Assembly (NCBI RefSeq): GCF_005870085.1
Contig: NZ_SZNM01000002.1
Coordinates: 62,001-126,000, forward strand
Direction: 5' to 3'
Source: Aquibacillus sediminis
GTDB taxonomy: Bacteria > Bacillota > Bacilli > Bacillales > Amphibacillaceae
DNA: 64,000 bases
Shown here: one piece after another, positions 8,875 to 17,260 of the stretch
How the letters are laid out: each line of letters opens with the position of its first letter
How positions within the stretch are numbered: position 1 is the stretch's first letter
Notes under the pieces: generated by a model
The model's database searches: none
What the model saw: only the letters and a program-made list of their open reading frames with translations
What the model was told of the DNA's origin: nothing
Translations under genes and position numbers: made by a program

Positions 8875-9459
8875 TTAATGGAGGCGTATTTTACTACTAT
8901 TCGTATATTCCGTTTTTAAAATGGAATACATTTGTGTATCTCGAAATTCTCCTTTTATGTATTCATTTTTTCTTAACGTTCCTTCGTATTTCATCCCCAT
9001 TTTTTGCATTATCTTCTGGGAAGCAAAATTGTCGGTATCACATCTTCCCTCAATTCTATTTGGTGATAGAACATCAAATCCATAATGCAAAATTTTATTA
9101 AGCGCCTCAGTAACAATTCCTTTACCCCAAAAATCTTCGGAAAGAAAATAACCTATTTCTAAACAACTATGCTCATTATTCCAATCTATAAACGCTGCAA
9201 CGCCTATTACTTTTCCTGTATCTTTTAATTCAATTGCCCACTCACCAGACTCACCATTTTCATAACCACTAATTACAGCTTTTAGAAAATCATTCGTTAC
9301 TTCTATTGTTTTGTTTACTTCCCATGTCATTGGATTAGCCACTTTTGGATTAGAACAAAAATAATGAACATCGTTTAAATCTGAAAAAGTTAATTTTCTT
9401 AGTTTTAACCTTTTAGTTTCTAAATCAGGCATTTCTTTTAAATAGTTTTCAAAATTCAT
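8875..9459 (-). CDS. GNAT family N-acetyltransferase (RimJ/RimL-like)
   Basis: The 194-residue protein has the RimJ/RimL-type N-terminus (ETKRLKLRKLTFSDLNDV, 14-31), the acetyl-CoA-binding loop around WGKG (111-114) and the distal NRIEGRCDTDNFASQKIMQKMGM block typical of the family. RimJ/RimL-type enzymes acetylate N-termini of ribosomal proteins, but many relatives act on small molecules or antibiotics, so no substrate is claimed. It has a GAGGGAG site and is the only minus-strand gene between thrS and infC. It is more AT-rich than its neighbours and is not part of the classical thrS-infC order, which suggests later insertion. Confidence 0.85.
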   Translation of the reverse strand: MNFENYLKEMPDLETKRLKLRKLTFSDLNDVHYFCSNPKVANPMTWEVNKTIEVTNDFLKAVISGYENGESGEWAIELKDTGKVIGVAAFIDWNNEHSCLEIGYFLSEDFWGKGIVTEALNKILHYGFDVLSPNRIEGRCDTDNFASQKIMQKMGMKYEGTLRKNEYIKGEFRDTQMYSILKTEYTNSSKIRLH

Positions 9460-9559
9460 TCTCTAACTCCCTCGTATAAACTTATTATTTTTTTATTCAA
9501 CCTTTTGTAAGACATAACTTTTAACATAATATACCATTTAATCTTTTGTAATTAGAAGG

Positions 9560-9685
9560 AAAAAGCCCCCAATCGATGAACCTTTTGTTTGAACTCTTTC
9601 ACGTTCAGATTAGGCAACAGCACAGGCATTGCAGCATCAGATTTCTCTCAGCTTCTGTGGGAGCTTTCGTTGTTTCCTCCGTAAA
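9560..9685. other. Intergenic inverted-repeat segment, possibly a structured RNA
   Basis: On the plus strand, GGAAAAAGCCCCCA near 9558-9571 is the approximate inverse of TGTGGGAGCTTT-(5 bases)-TGTTTCC near 9656-9678, enclosing about 90 bases with further small hairpins (TGAAC/GTTCA). Read on the minus strand the segment ends in GGGGGCTTTTT, like a terminated small RNA. It may instead be a remnant. No database comparison was possible. Confidence 0.3.
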
Positions 9686-9852
9686 ATACTTTACAATCGA
9701 TTAACATTAAAAGAATACGAGGATAGTAATACCTGAACAAGGGTGACCGCTTATTACCAAAATTTGTTTGGAATATTTTTTTGAAATTCCTTGTAATTAT
9801 GATAAAAGTTCGTTATTATGTAAAAGTCTCATTGTTAAAAACAGCCGAGCAG

Positions 9853-9881
9853 TTGACATGGATTGGACATTATGCTATTCT
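9853..9881 (+). promoter_or_regulatory. Sigma-A promoter for infC-rpmI-rplT
   Basis: Perfect TTGACA (9853-9858), 17-base spacer, TATTCT (9876-9881). Confidence 0.75.
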
Positions 9882-9889
9882 TTTATAAG

Positions 9890-10025
9890 TGAAATTAAAT
9901 ATGAACTAAGGCAAGTAGAAGCACCCGCTTCTCACCTGATTGACGCAAGATTGCAGTTGACAGGTTATTCTGATGATAACAGATGACGTGTGGGTGCAGT
10001 GTGTGTACCGACACTTTTTTTATGT
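9890..10025 (+). promoter_or_regulatory. L20-type ribosomal protein leader with attenuator
   Basis: The segment AGAAGCACCCGCTTCTCACC near 9918-9937 matches what I recall of the conserved core of Bacillus infC leaders, and GTGTGGGTGC downstream can pair with its GCACCC. It ends with AGTGT/ACACT and a seven-T run (about 9998-10021), an intrinsic attenuator. In B. subtilis L20 binds this leader and causes premature termination of infC-rpmI-rplT. Regulation here is inferred by homology. Confidence 0.8.
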
Positions 10026-10083
10026 TAACAACAATACTTGTCTAAGGGCTCATTGTCTCAAAAATTTATGGAGGTGGCTGATT

Positions 10084-10599
10084 ATTAGCAAAGATATGAA
10101 CGTCAATGAGAAAATTCGTGCTCGTGAAGTTCGTCTCATTGATTCAAATGGGGACCAATTAGGTGTTAAACCACGTCAAGAAGCGCTGGATATTGCTGCA
10201 ACAAGAAATCTAGATTTAGTATTAGTTGCACCGAATGCAAAACCGCCGGTATGTCGTATTATGGACTACGGTAAATATCGCTTTGAACAACAGAAGAAAG
10301 AAAAAGAAGCGCGTAAGAAACAAAAAATAATTAATGTAAAAGAAGTCCGTCTTAGTCCTGGAATTGAAGAACACGACTTCAATACAAAATTACGTAATGC
10401 AAGAAAGTTTCTTACAAAAGGCGATAAAGTAAAAGTTTCGATTCGTTTCCGCGGACGTGCGATTACCCATAAAGAATTAGGTCAAAAAGTACTTGAACGT
10501 ATGGCTGAAGAATGTAAAGATCTATCCACGGTTGAACAAAAACCAAAAATGGAAGGTCGAAGTATGTTCTTAATGCTAGCACCAGTCAATGAAAAATAA
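10084..10599 (+). CDS. infC: Translation initiation factor IF-3 (AUU start)
   Basis: IF-3 binds the 30S subunit, prevents premature 50S joining and checks start codons. With the ATT at 10084 as start, the product has 171 residues and begins [19 protein letters not shown], matching the family; GGAGGTGG at 10070-10077 is six bases upstream. The codon before it (10081) is also ATT. The N-terminal domain (to about 75) leads through a Lys-rich linker ([14 protein letters not shown]) to the C-terminal domain. An AUU start is the hallmark of infC and lets IF-3 repress its own translation. The open frame continues upstream to 9973 but that part lies in the leader. Confidence 0.97.
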   Translation: MSKDMNVNEKIRAREVRLIDSNGDQLGVKPRQEALDIAATRNLDLVLVAPNAKPPVCRIMDYGKYRFEQQKKEKEARKKQKIINVKEVRLSPGIEEHDFNTKLRNARKFLTKGDKVKVSIRFRGRAITHKELGQKVLERMAEECKDLSTVEQKPKMEGRSMFLMLAPVNEK

Positions 10600-10608
10600 T
10601 CAATCTAA

Positions 10609-10848
<240 letters not shown>

Positions 10849-10943
10849 GGTAAAGCTTACAGTAGGAATATTCCACTGATGAGGATTTACACTAACTAAA
10901 CATTCACGAACGAATCGTTGATATATACTAGGAGGGAATTACT

Positions 10944-11300
10944 ATGGCACGTGTTAAAGGTGGAACAGTTACACGTAAACGTCGTAAACGTATTTTAAAG
11001 TTAGCTAAAGGTTATTATGGTTCAAAACATGCACTATTCAAAACAGCTAAGCAACAAGTAATTAAGTCAGGTCAATATGCATACCGTGACCGCAGAAACA
11101 AAAAACGTGAATTCCGTAAATTATGGATTGCGCGTATTAACGCTGCAGCACGCCTAAACGACTTATCTTATAGCCGTCTTATGCACGGGTTAAAGCAAGC
11201 TGGTATCGAAGTAAACCGTAAAATGCTTGCAGACCTTGCAGTAAATGACGAAAAAGCATTTGCTCAATTAGCTGAAAAAGCAAAAGCGGCAATTAAATAA
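10944..11300 (+). CDS. rplT: 50S ribosomal protein L20
   Basis: The 118-residue product has the L20 features: [20 protein letters not shown] at the N-terminal extension, [16 protein letters not shown], and the globular C-terminal half with [30 protein letters not shown]20 is needed for early 50S assembly and is also the likely repressor of this operon via the leader at 9890-10025. AGGAGGG precedes the ATG. A terminator follows. Confidence 0.97.
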   Translation: MARVKGGTVTRKRRKRILKLAKGYYGSKHALFKTAKQQVIKSGQYAYRDRRNKKREFRKLWIARINAAARLNDLSYSRLMHGLKQAGIEVNRKMLADLAVNDEKAFAQLAEKAKAAIK

Positions 11301-11314
11301 TAATAGTTTATAAT

Positions 11315-11349
11315 AAAGAGGCTGTCCCGCAAAGGGTTAGCCTCTTTTT
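11315..11349 (+). terminator. Rho-independent terminator after rplT
   Basis: AAAGAGGCT pairs with AGCCTCTTT, with an inner GTCCC/GGGTT pairing, followed by T residues. Confidence 0.9.
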
Positions 11350-11382
11350 AAATTAGGCCGATTTTGAAATGGTTGTTATTGG

Positions 11383-11768
11383 ATATAAGCTGTATTATAC
11401 GACATAACCATCATAATTTTGCTCTCTACTTTTCTGAATAAATTAAGTGATATACCATCGCTATGGCAGAATACTCCGCTTTCCGCGGGCACGGCCTCAG
11501 GCCAACAGGATGTTGGTCACGCAGGCGTTGTCACAGGACGTGACGATCTTAGCCTACGTTCCTTAATTCAGTGGGGCTTCGGACACATGCTGTTCCTGCA
11601 GGACAAGGAAAGCTTCGACAGCAATACATCGCACGAAGAAAATTGGTTTGTATTTTCAAGGAGGCTCACCAGCCCCCCACAGGAAAGCGTAGTGTATTTC
11701 CGCAGCGACTTTTAGCACTCTCTTTTTAGAGGAGGTTGCAAGTGTTATGTAGTATAATACAGCATATG
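11383..11768. repeat. Dispersed repeat family A, copy 1 (MITE-like)
   Basis: The ends are imperfect terminal inverted repeats: left 11383-11408 contains AAGCTGTATTATACGACATA and right 11744-11767 is its inverse with a few changes. Inside, ATACTCCGCTTTCC near 11470 is inverted as GGAAAGCGTAGTGTAT near 11684, so nearly the whole element can fold on itself. The interior is GC-richer than the flanks. An open frame of 98 codons runs through it but has no ribosome site or plausible protein. A longer, rearranged copy is at 46804-47496. No transposase is present. Confidence 0.75.
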
Positions 11769-11821
11769 TGCATCAGCACAGGTAATCAGTCTTTTAATTT
11801 AATTAGTAGGTAGGGAATGCG

Positions 11822-12088
11822 ATGGATTTAAGTTTAATTGCTATAGGTTATTTGATTATTGTGAACGTTTTGTCGTACAGCGTGATGGGTATAGATAAAC
11901 AACGTGCAAGAAAAGGAGAATGGAGAATACCAGAAAATACGATATGGATGCTATCAATTATAGGTGGATCAATCGGAAGTGTTTTAGGGATGAATGTATT
12001 TAGACATAAAACAAAGAAATTACGATTTAAGTTTGGATTACCATTCATACTAATCGTTCACCTTTTTTTACTGGCATTCAATTTGTAG
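11822..12088 (+). CDS. ysdA: DUF1294 small membrane protein (YsdA-like)
   Basis: The 88-residue product has a first membrane segment (about 5-22), a positively charged loop with the family signature SVMGIDKQRARKGEWRIPE, a second hydrophobic segment around IWMLSIIGGSIGSVLGM, the motif FRHKTKKLRFK, and a last membrane span near the C-terminus. This is DUF1294, with B. subtilis YsdA (89 residues) in the same position after rplT. Function unknown. Ribosome site TAGGTAGGG precedes the ATG. Confidence 0.9.
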   Translation: MDLSLIAIGYLIIVNVLSYSVMGIDKQRARKGEWRIPENTIWMLSIIGGSIGSVLGMNVFRHKTKKLRFKFGLPFILIVHLFLLAFNL

Positions 12089-12251
12089 ATTAAGATACCG
12101 CGACTTTCTCGCTCGATGATCCAATCTATTGGTAACCATTACTTATGTAGTAAGAAAGAGTGATATGAGATAAGTTAATTATGTTTTTGTCATATAGGCT
12201 CGTCTTATGTCATAAGTATGGAGTAAGAAGCGATAAAGGGAGGCTCTCCTT

Positions 12252-12839
12252 ATGGAATATGTGGGTACGTATGTGTTGGCCGTTATTGAAACTGGAGGGT
12301 TATTTGCTCCACTGCTATTTATCGGAATTCACTTGTTAAGACCGATATTTTTTCTTCCTGTTGTTTTTATTTGTGTATCTGGTGGGATCTTATTTGGAAC
12401 AGTAGCAGGTACTCTATATTCCGTTATTGGTATTACGCTTTCCAGTCTATTTTTCTATCGAATGGTGCAATGGATGCCAAACACGGCGAACAGGTTTGTG
12501 AAAATGAAGCAAAAAATTATTGGTGATAACGCTAGCCTAACGACATCACAAATTGCATTATTAAGGTTAGTCCCGTTTATACATTTTCATCTTTTATCTT
12601 TATGTATTCTTGAGATCTCCCAAAGTTTCAAGGACTACATGAGGTCTTCTCTGTATTCAAACATACCATTAGCGGTTGTTTATACATCGATTGGGCAGTG
12701 GCTCTCAAGCTTATCGCCCGTGATGATGGCTAGTTTCTTGATCTTATTATTACCTTTTATTTATTTGTTGCGAAGAAAAGAAATTATTATTAAATGGGAA
12801 GATTTTTTCACTGCAAACGCATCAAAACCTGGCATTTAA
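12252..12839 (+). CDS. TVP38/TMEM64 family (VTT domain) membrane protein
   Basis: The 195-residue product has about five hydrophobic segments and the VTT/SNARE-associated pattern: LLRPIFFLPVVFICVSGGILFG, then VAGTLYSVIGITLSSLFFYRMVQW, and later a conserved RLVPFIHFHLLSL block. Relatives in Bacillus include YtxB, YdjZ and YngC; the eukaryotic and DedA relatives are lipid scramblases or flippases, but the substrate here is unknown. AGGGAGG lies well placed before the ATG. B. subtilis has ytxB near thrS, so this may be a relocated relative. Confidence 0.85.
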   Translation: MEYVGTYVLAVIETGGLFAPLLFIGIHLLRPIFFLPVVFICVSGGILFGTVAGTLYSVIGITLSSLFFYRMVQWMPNTANRFVKMKQKIIGDNASLTTSQIALLRLVPFIHFHLLSLCILEISQSFKDYMRSSLYSNIPLAVVYTSIGQWLSSLSPVMMASFLILLLPFIYLLRRKEIIIKWEDFFTANASKPGI

Positions 12840-12853
12840 AGATGCCAGGTTTT
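12824..12853. terminator. Bidirectional terminator between the VTT gene and ysdB
   Basis: AAAACCTGGCAT and ATGCCAGGTTTT pair across a short loop; A and T runs on both sides allow function on both strands. The stem overlaps the last codons and stop of the upstream gene. Confidence 0.85.
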
Positions 12854-12855
12854 GC

Positions 12856-13239
12856 TTATTTAATATAAAGCTTATTCATTGGATATTTCCAATCTACCTT
12901 TGCATAAGGATAACGAATTAAAATCTCCTCTTCTAGAAAATATAAATCAGCTCTTTCCAATCCTTTGAGTTGCCCGGGATGTTTGGCATGAACACTTATA
13001 TTTACCACATCAAAAGCGTCTTCAGTCGTTCCTAAGTATTTTTCCCCTTCAAATAAAAAGCCTTTGTAGGTCATTAAAAAATTCTTCTTCACATTATCTG
13101 GATCGTCGTGAAAGTAAAAAGCTTTCTTTTCTCTTGCTACCTCTAACTTCCTTTTCGGATTCATCAAGTATTTATAAGCACTGTAAAATAAAAAGATAAT
13201 GGCAATCAAGAGTAGTAATCTGAATAATAATACAATCAT
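12856..13239 (-). CDS. ysdB: YsdB-like membrane-anchored protein
   Basis: The 127-residue product starts with one hydrophobic segment (MIVLLFRLLLLIAIIFLFY), followed by NPKRKLE, KKAFYFHDDPDNVKKNF and LFEGEKYLGTTEDAFDVV, which I recognise from B. subtilis YsdB (130 residues, sigma-W regulon, function unknown). The start at 13239 is supported by GGGAG about 9 bases upstream and by the family length; an upstream ATG at 13320 in the same frame would add 27 residues not seen in relatives. Confidence 0.87.
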   Translation of the reverse strand: MIVLLFRLLLLIAIIFLFYSAYKYLMNPKRKLEVAREKKAFYFHDDPDNVKKNFLMTYKGFLFEGEKYLGTTEDAFDVVNISVHAKHPGQLKGLERADLYFLEEEILIRYPYAKVDWKYPMNKLYIK

Positions 13240-13373
13240 GTTTATCGTCTCCCTATCAAATGGTCCTCTTATATACGAATGGTAGTAACAAAAGGTTTCA
13301 AAAAAATTTTGCATGATCATGTCAAAAAAAGTAAAATAACAAATAGATGCAACTTATTTTATCTTGGTAAGAT

Positions 13374-13530
13374 TCCCACTTCAAAACATGATAGGAAACG
13401 GAGATGTTTAAGTGGGAGTTAACTTTCGCTTTGACCCTGAATGGTTCTAGGTCTGAGGGTCATACCCTTGTGGTGCTAACACTAATTGGGGGAGAGCCCC
13501 CCCTAATTAGTGAAGTTTCACTTTATCTAA
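13374..13530. repeat. Dispersed repeat family D, full copy (three hairpins)
   Basis: Three adjacent perfect or near-perfect hairpins: TCCCACTT/AAGTGGGA, GACCCT/AGGGTC, and CACTAATT with TAATTAGTG around GGGGG/CCCCC. The last is followed by the palindrome TGAAGTTTCACTTTA (13511-13525). The same 15 bases recur exactly at 32090-32104 and 36514-36528. The block lies in front of the dUTPase gene. Confidence 0.6.
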
Positions 13531-13544
13531 AAAGGAGAATAAAG

Positions 13545-14030
13545 ATGAATTGGGATCAGTTATTTACGATGCAAGAAAAATTAGATACATATATTGAAAC
13601 AAATCATAACCTACAAGCAAGTGATTTAGTAAATAAAAAAATACTGGCATTACTTGTTGAAGTTGGTGAACTTGCTAACGAAACACGTTGTTTTAAATTT
13701 TGGAGTCACAAGGATGCAAGCGAACGACAAGTGATATTGGAAGAGTATGTAGATGGTTTACATTTTATTTTATCACTAGGTCTTGAAAGTAATTTTCGTT
13801 ATGACGCTGGGCCAATCCCTTCATCTACGGAAGATGTGACGACTCTATTTAATCATGTGTTTGAGCAAATCATAGCATTTAAACAAACCATAAGTAAAGA
13901 AACCTATCACCAAATGTTTACCGCATACCTTGCATTAGGAAATAGTTTAGGCTTTGATGAGACGAGTGTTAAACAAGCATATTATGAGAAGAATAAGGTT
14001 AATCACGAGAGGCAAGATAAAGGATATTAG
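13545..14030 (+). CDS. Dimeric dUTPase (all-alpha NTP pyrophosphatase)
   Basis: The 161-residue product matches the dUTPase_2 (PF08761-type) family: an EVGELANETRCFKFWS helix with the paired glutamates, then EEYVDGLHFILSLG supplying the second metal-binding E..D pair. The family hydrolyses dUTP (and often dUDP) to dUMP. AAAGGAGAAT sits right before the ATG at 13545; the in-frame region from 13404 to there is the repeat element and is not coding. The gene stands alone between ysdB and the M42 peptidase gene. Confidence 0.87.
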   Translation: MNWDQLFTMQEKLDTYIETNHNLQASDLVNKKILALLVEVGELANETRCFKFWSHKDASERQVILEEYVDGLHFILSLGLESNFRYDAGPIPSSTEDVTTLFNHVFEQIIAFKQTISKETYHQMFTAYLALGNSLGFDETSVKQAYYEKNKVNHERQDKGY

Positions 14031-14053
14031 GTGTACCCATAAATAGGTATTTT

Positions 14054-14082
14054 TTGTTAAATGTTGCAAAAAGAGCTATAAT
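14054..14082 (+). promoter_or_regulatory. Sigma-A promoter for the M42 peptidase gene
   Basis: TTGTTA (14054-14059), 17-base spacer, TATAAT (14077-14082), 37 bases before the start codon. Confidence 0.6.
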
Positions 14083-14118
14083 TTAACTGGTAGGGAAGTA
14101 TCTGAAGGAGGATTACAT

Positions 14119-15204
14119 ATGGCAAAAACAGATGAAACATTAACCATGCTGAAGGAATTAACAGATGCACGCGCAATTCCTGGTAATGAGAGAGAAGCTA
14201 GAGATGTAATGAGCAAATATATCTCTCCTTATGCAGATAAGGTGTATACAGATAATCTTGGTAGTTTAATTGCTGAGAAAGTTGGTAAAGAAAATGGACC
14301 AAAAATTATGGTGGCGGGTCACCTTGATGAAGTGGGTTTCATGGTAACTCGAATTGATGATAAAGGTTTCGTTTACTTCCAAACTGTTGGTGGTTGGTGG
14401 AGCCAAGTCATGCTTGCACAACGCGTTACCCTTCTAACGAGAAAAGGCGATGTAACAGGTGTGATAGGTTCGAAACCACCTCATATTTTACCAGCAGAAG
14501 CTCGCAAAAAACCAATTGAGATTAAAGATATGTTTATTGATATTGGTGCAACTAGTAAAGAAGAAGCAGAGGAATTCGGCGTTCGCCCTGGTGATTCAGT
14601 TGTACCATACTTTGAATTCACACAAATGAAAAATGAAAAATTACTTCTTGCTAAAGCATGGGATAATCGTATTGGTTGTGCGATTGCAATTGAGGTATTG
14701 AAGCAATTACAAAATGAAGACCATCCGAACCAAGTTTATGGGGTCGGAACCGTACAGGAAGAAGTAGGGTTGCGTGGTGCAAAAACGTCAACCAACACCA
14801 TTCAACCAGATATAGGATTTGCTGTGGACGTAGGTATTGCTGGTGACACACCAGGAATTTCTGATAAAGATGCCGATAGTAAACTTGGAGAAGGACCACA
14901 AATTATTCTTTATGATGCGTCTGCCATTTCTCACAAAGGGTTACGTGACTTTGTTCTTGATACGGCTGATGAGAAGAAAATCCCATATCAATACGCTTCC
15001 CTAGCTGGTGGTGGTACTGATACTGGTTCCATTCATTTAACAGCGAATGGTGTACCGGCACTATCGATTACTATTGCAACTCGCTACATTCATACACATG
15101 CAGCAATTCTTCATCGTGACGACTTTGAAAATGCTGTGAAATTAATCGTTGAAGTAATTAAAAACTTGGATGATGATAAAGTAAAAGAAATTACTTTTGG
15201 TTAA
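14119..15204 (+). CDS. ysdC: M42 family glutamyl/deblocking aminopeptidase (YsdC-like)
   Basis: The 361-residue protein equals the length of B. subtilis YsdC. Metal ligands of the M42 fold are visible: His68 in GHLDEVGF, Asp182 in WDNRIG, the Glu214-Glu215 pair in [10 protein letters not shown], Asp237 in FAVDVG and His325 in RYIHTH. Members are cytoplasmic dinuclear-metal aminopeptidases that form dodecameric tetrahedra and trim peptides. AAGGAGGA lies upstream of the ATG and a strong terminator follows. Confidence 0.93.
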   Translation: MAKTDETLTMLKELTDARAIPGNEREARDVMSKYISPYADKVYTDNLGSLIAEKVGKENGPKIMVAGHLDEVGFMVTRIDDKGFVYFQTVGGWWSQVMLAQRVTLLTRKGDVTGVIGSKPPHILPAEARKKPIEIKDMFIDIGATSKEEAEEFGVRPGDSVVPYFEFTQMKNEKLLLAKAWDNRIGCAIAIEVLKQLQNEDHPNQVYGVGTVQEEVGLRGAKTSTNTIQPDIGFAVDVGIAGDTPGISDKDADSKLGEGPQIILYDASAISHKGLRDFVLDTADEKKIPYQYASLAGGGTDTGSIHLTANGVPALSITIATRYIHTHAAILHRDDFENAVKLIVEVIKNLDDDKVKEITFG

Positions 15205-15206
15205 TG

Positions 15207-15248
15207 AAAAAAACGAGGATACCATTGAATGGTATCCTCGTTTTTTTC
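15207..15248. terminator. Bidirectional terminator
   Basis: A perfect 14-bp stem (ACGAGGATACCATT/AATGGTATCCTCGT) flanked by an A run and a T run serves the M42 peptidase gene on the plus strand and the transglycosylase gene on the minus strand. Confidence 0.95.
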
Positions 15249-15334
15249 ATTAATAATGCAACCAAGAACCGTTTCGATAGTTCTTCTGGATTCTGCTAAT
15301 CACGCAACTTGATGATTTAGTGAGAAAGTACATG

Positions 15335-15955
15335 TTAAACGGTATAACTGCTCAACACATTTTGTACATAATTTTGCGTTTCCTTGAATGGTGGGATTCC
15401 ATTATATTTATCCACATTTCCTGGACCAGCATTATAGGCAGCAAGAGCCAATGTCGAGTCACCGTTGTAGCGGTCAAGCATTTGTTTTAAATATTTCGTA
15501 CCACCAAAAATGTTCTGTTTTGGATCAAAAGCATTATGAACTCCAAGTCCATTAGCTGTTTGGGGCATCAATTGCATTAATCCTTGTGCACCAGCATGGC
15601 TAACAGCATTGGGGTTGTAGTTGGATTCGTGTTGGATCACGGATCGAATAAGTTTTTCATCAACTCCGAACGTAGTCGCTGCATCTTGGATGATGGATTG
15701 AAAACTAGTATTTGATGTTGTGGTACTTGGATTCATTTTAATATTAGGAAAGTAATTTTCTATCGCATGCTGATTATTAGTAGGGCGTTGTTGGGTTGGA
15801 TAACTAGCCGTGTCTTGCTGTAATGACAATTGCTGCTGCATGTATTGTTTAAAAGTGTGTGTAAGTAGGGAAGCGTCGGATGTGGCATTATTATTATTCG
15901 TTAAAGTTGCCATTGCTTGCAATTGTATCAAATGTTGAAGATTCTTAATTTCCAT
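15335..15955 (-). CDS. Lytic transglycosylase, SLT domain
   Basis: The 206-residue protein has a low-complexity Gln/Asn/Thr-rich N-terminal half and a C-terminal SLT domain (about 95-206). Signatures are QHESNYNPNAVSHAGAQGLMQL with the catalytic Glu, GTKYLKQMLDRYNGDSTLALAAYNAGPGNV and the final NYVQNVL. It resembles B. subtilis YjbJ and cleaves peptidoglycan glycan strands. No clear signal peptide is visible, so the export route is unclear. The start at 15955 has AGGA 9 bases upstream; an ATG three codons earlier is too close to that site. Confidence 0.87.
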   Translation of the reverse strand: MEIKNLQHLIQLQAMATLTNNNNATSDASLLTHTFKQYMQQQLSLQQDTASYPTQQRPTNNQHAIENYFPNIKMNPSTTTSNTSFQSIIQDAATTFGVDEKLIRSVIQHESNYNPNAVSHAGAQGLMQLMPQTANGLGVHNAFDPKQNIFGGTKYLKQMLDRYNGDSTLALAAYNAGPGNVDKYNGIPPFKETQNYVQNVLSSYTV

Positions 15956-16063
15956 GATCGTCATTCCTATTCTACAATAAGATGATGTAATTTTACCTTA
16001 TCAACTGGAACTAGGCAATAGCTAGTTAGTAATTGGGAAAATAAAGTAATGGTGTTATGCAAG

Positions 16064-16096
16064 CAAAAAGGTTGTTCCAAAATAGAACAACCTTTT
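16064..16096. terminator. Terminator downstream of sspI
   Basis: AAAAGGTTGTTC and GAACAACCTTTT pair around a seven-base loop; the T run on the minus strand fits the minus-strand sspI gene. Confidence 0.85.
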
Positions 16097-16112
16097 CTAA
16101 TTCTAAGTAAAC

Positions 16113-16331
16113 TTATGAGCCAGCTTGATTAACACCTTTTTCTAGTGCCGACAGCATTTCTTGTTTGTCGTTCTCATCTGCTTGTTGCCAAATTAATTCA
16201 AATAAAACGCCTAGTCCTGGAAGCATTTTTTCCTCACCACTTTGGATGGCATCCACAATCGTTGCTTCTAATTCTTCTGTATTATTGTTGGAAACATTAG
16301 ATAGAATAGCTTTTCTTAAATTTAAATCCAT
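16113..16331 (-). CDS. sspI: Small acid-soluble spore protein I
   Basis: The 72-residue product begins [17 protein letters not shown] and contains [20 protein letters not shown], nearly the B. subtilis SspI sequence (71 residues). SspI is a minor spore-core protein made in the forespore. AGGTGATC precedes the start. It is transcribed divergently from the neighbouring rRNA methyltransferase gene, as in Bacillus. A sigma-G promoter should lie in 16332-16400 but I did not find an unambiguous one. Confidence 0.95.
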   Translation of the reverse strand: MDLNLRKAILSNVSNNNTEELEATIVDAIQSGEEKMLPGLGVLFELIWQQADENDKQEMLSALEKGVNQAGS

Positions 16332-16469
16332 CCGATCACCTCATTCGCTTAATTATGGTCTATTTCTGCATTAGATGGTAATTTTTTCGCAGAATAGTTA
16401 CTACTAGTTTGACCGCTTGTCACACAATTATGTATGATAGAGAAGAAATTCATCTAGAGGATGTGGATC

Positions 16470-17216
16470 ATGATCACTTCGGTTCAAAACAATAAAGTAA
16501 AACAATGGAATAAATTAAAGAAGCGAAAAGATCGCAATAATACCAAAACTTTTTTAGTGGAAGGCTATCACCTTATACAAGAAGCAATAAATAGCAACTG
16601 GCACTTGCAAGAGGTTATCATTCAAGAAGGGGCAACCGTTCCGGATTGGTTAGCGGATTATGAGTTAACCTACGTTTCCGATCATGTATTAAAAGCAATT
16701 ACTGACACGAAAACACCACAAGGAATTGCGGCAGTAGTGGAAATGAAGCAGCCCGAGTGGGCGGACTTTAATCAACTTTTGTTAGTTGATGCAGTTCAAG
16801 ATCCCGGTAATTTAGGAACGATGATTCGAACAGCTGATGCTGCAGGATTTGATGGGGTAGTTTTAGGAGAAGGAACCGTTGACCTGTTTAATGATAAAGT
16901 TGTTCGAGCTACACAGGGTTCGTTATTCCACTTACCAATTTTCCAAGCTTCATTGGAAGAAAAGATGGTGACATTACAAGATCAAGGATTCGAGATATGG
17001 GCTGCAACATTGGAAGGTGCAAAACCTTATCCATCCCTTCATGTTCCTGATAAAGTGGCATTAATTGTTGGCAATGAAGGTGCGGGCATAGCTTCGTCTA
17101 TAGTGCAAAGCGCGGATCAAAAAGTACATATACCAATATACGGAGCTGCGGAATCTTTAAATGTAAGTGTAGCAACAGGAATATTGTTGTATCACCTAGC
17201 AAGTAGCAGAAATTAG
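16470..17216 (+). CDS. ysgA: TrmH/SpoU family RNA methyltransferase (YsgA-like)
   Basis: The 248-residue product has an N-terminal substrate-binding domain (KTFLVEGYHLIQEAI) and a C-terminal SPOUT knot with the three motifs: DAVQDPGNLGTMIRTADAAG, ALIVGNEGAGI and ESLNVSVATGILLY. These proteins 2'-O-methylate rRNA or tRNA from S-adenosylmethionine; the exact target of YsgA is not established. AGAGG lies 9 bases before the ATG at 16470; the in-frame ATG at 16461 overlaps that site. It stands upstream of pheS as in B. subtilis. Confidence 0.9.
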   Translation: MITSVQNNKVKQWNKLKKRKDRNNTKTFLVEGYHLIQEAINSNWHLQEVIIQEGATVPDWLADYELTYVSDHVLKAITDTKTPQGIAAVVEMKQPEWADFNQLLLVDAVQDPGNLGTMIRTADAAGFDGVVLGEGTVDLFNDKVVRATQGSLFHLPIFQASLEEKMVTLQDQGFEIWAATLEGAKPYPSLHVPDKVALIVGNEGAGIASSIVQSADQKVHIPIYGAAESLNVSVATGILLYHLASSRN

Positions 17217-17260
17217 CTTGATTCTTTAGTTATTTCCTAGTTCCGTTCGTCTTGGTGAGA

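Noticed and set aside
9560-9685. TPP riboswitch on the minus strand (CTGAGAG and an AATGCC motif)
   Set aside because: The motifs are not in the required order or spacing and no thiamine gene follows.
9768-9986. 72-codon plus-strand open frame before infC
   Set aside because: It runs through the promoter and L20 leader and has no ribosome site.
11419-11715. 98-codon open frame
   Set aside because: It lies wholly in a family A repeat that folds on itself; no ribosome site and an implausible composition.
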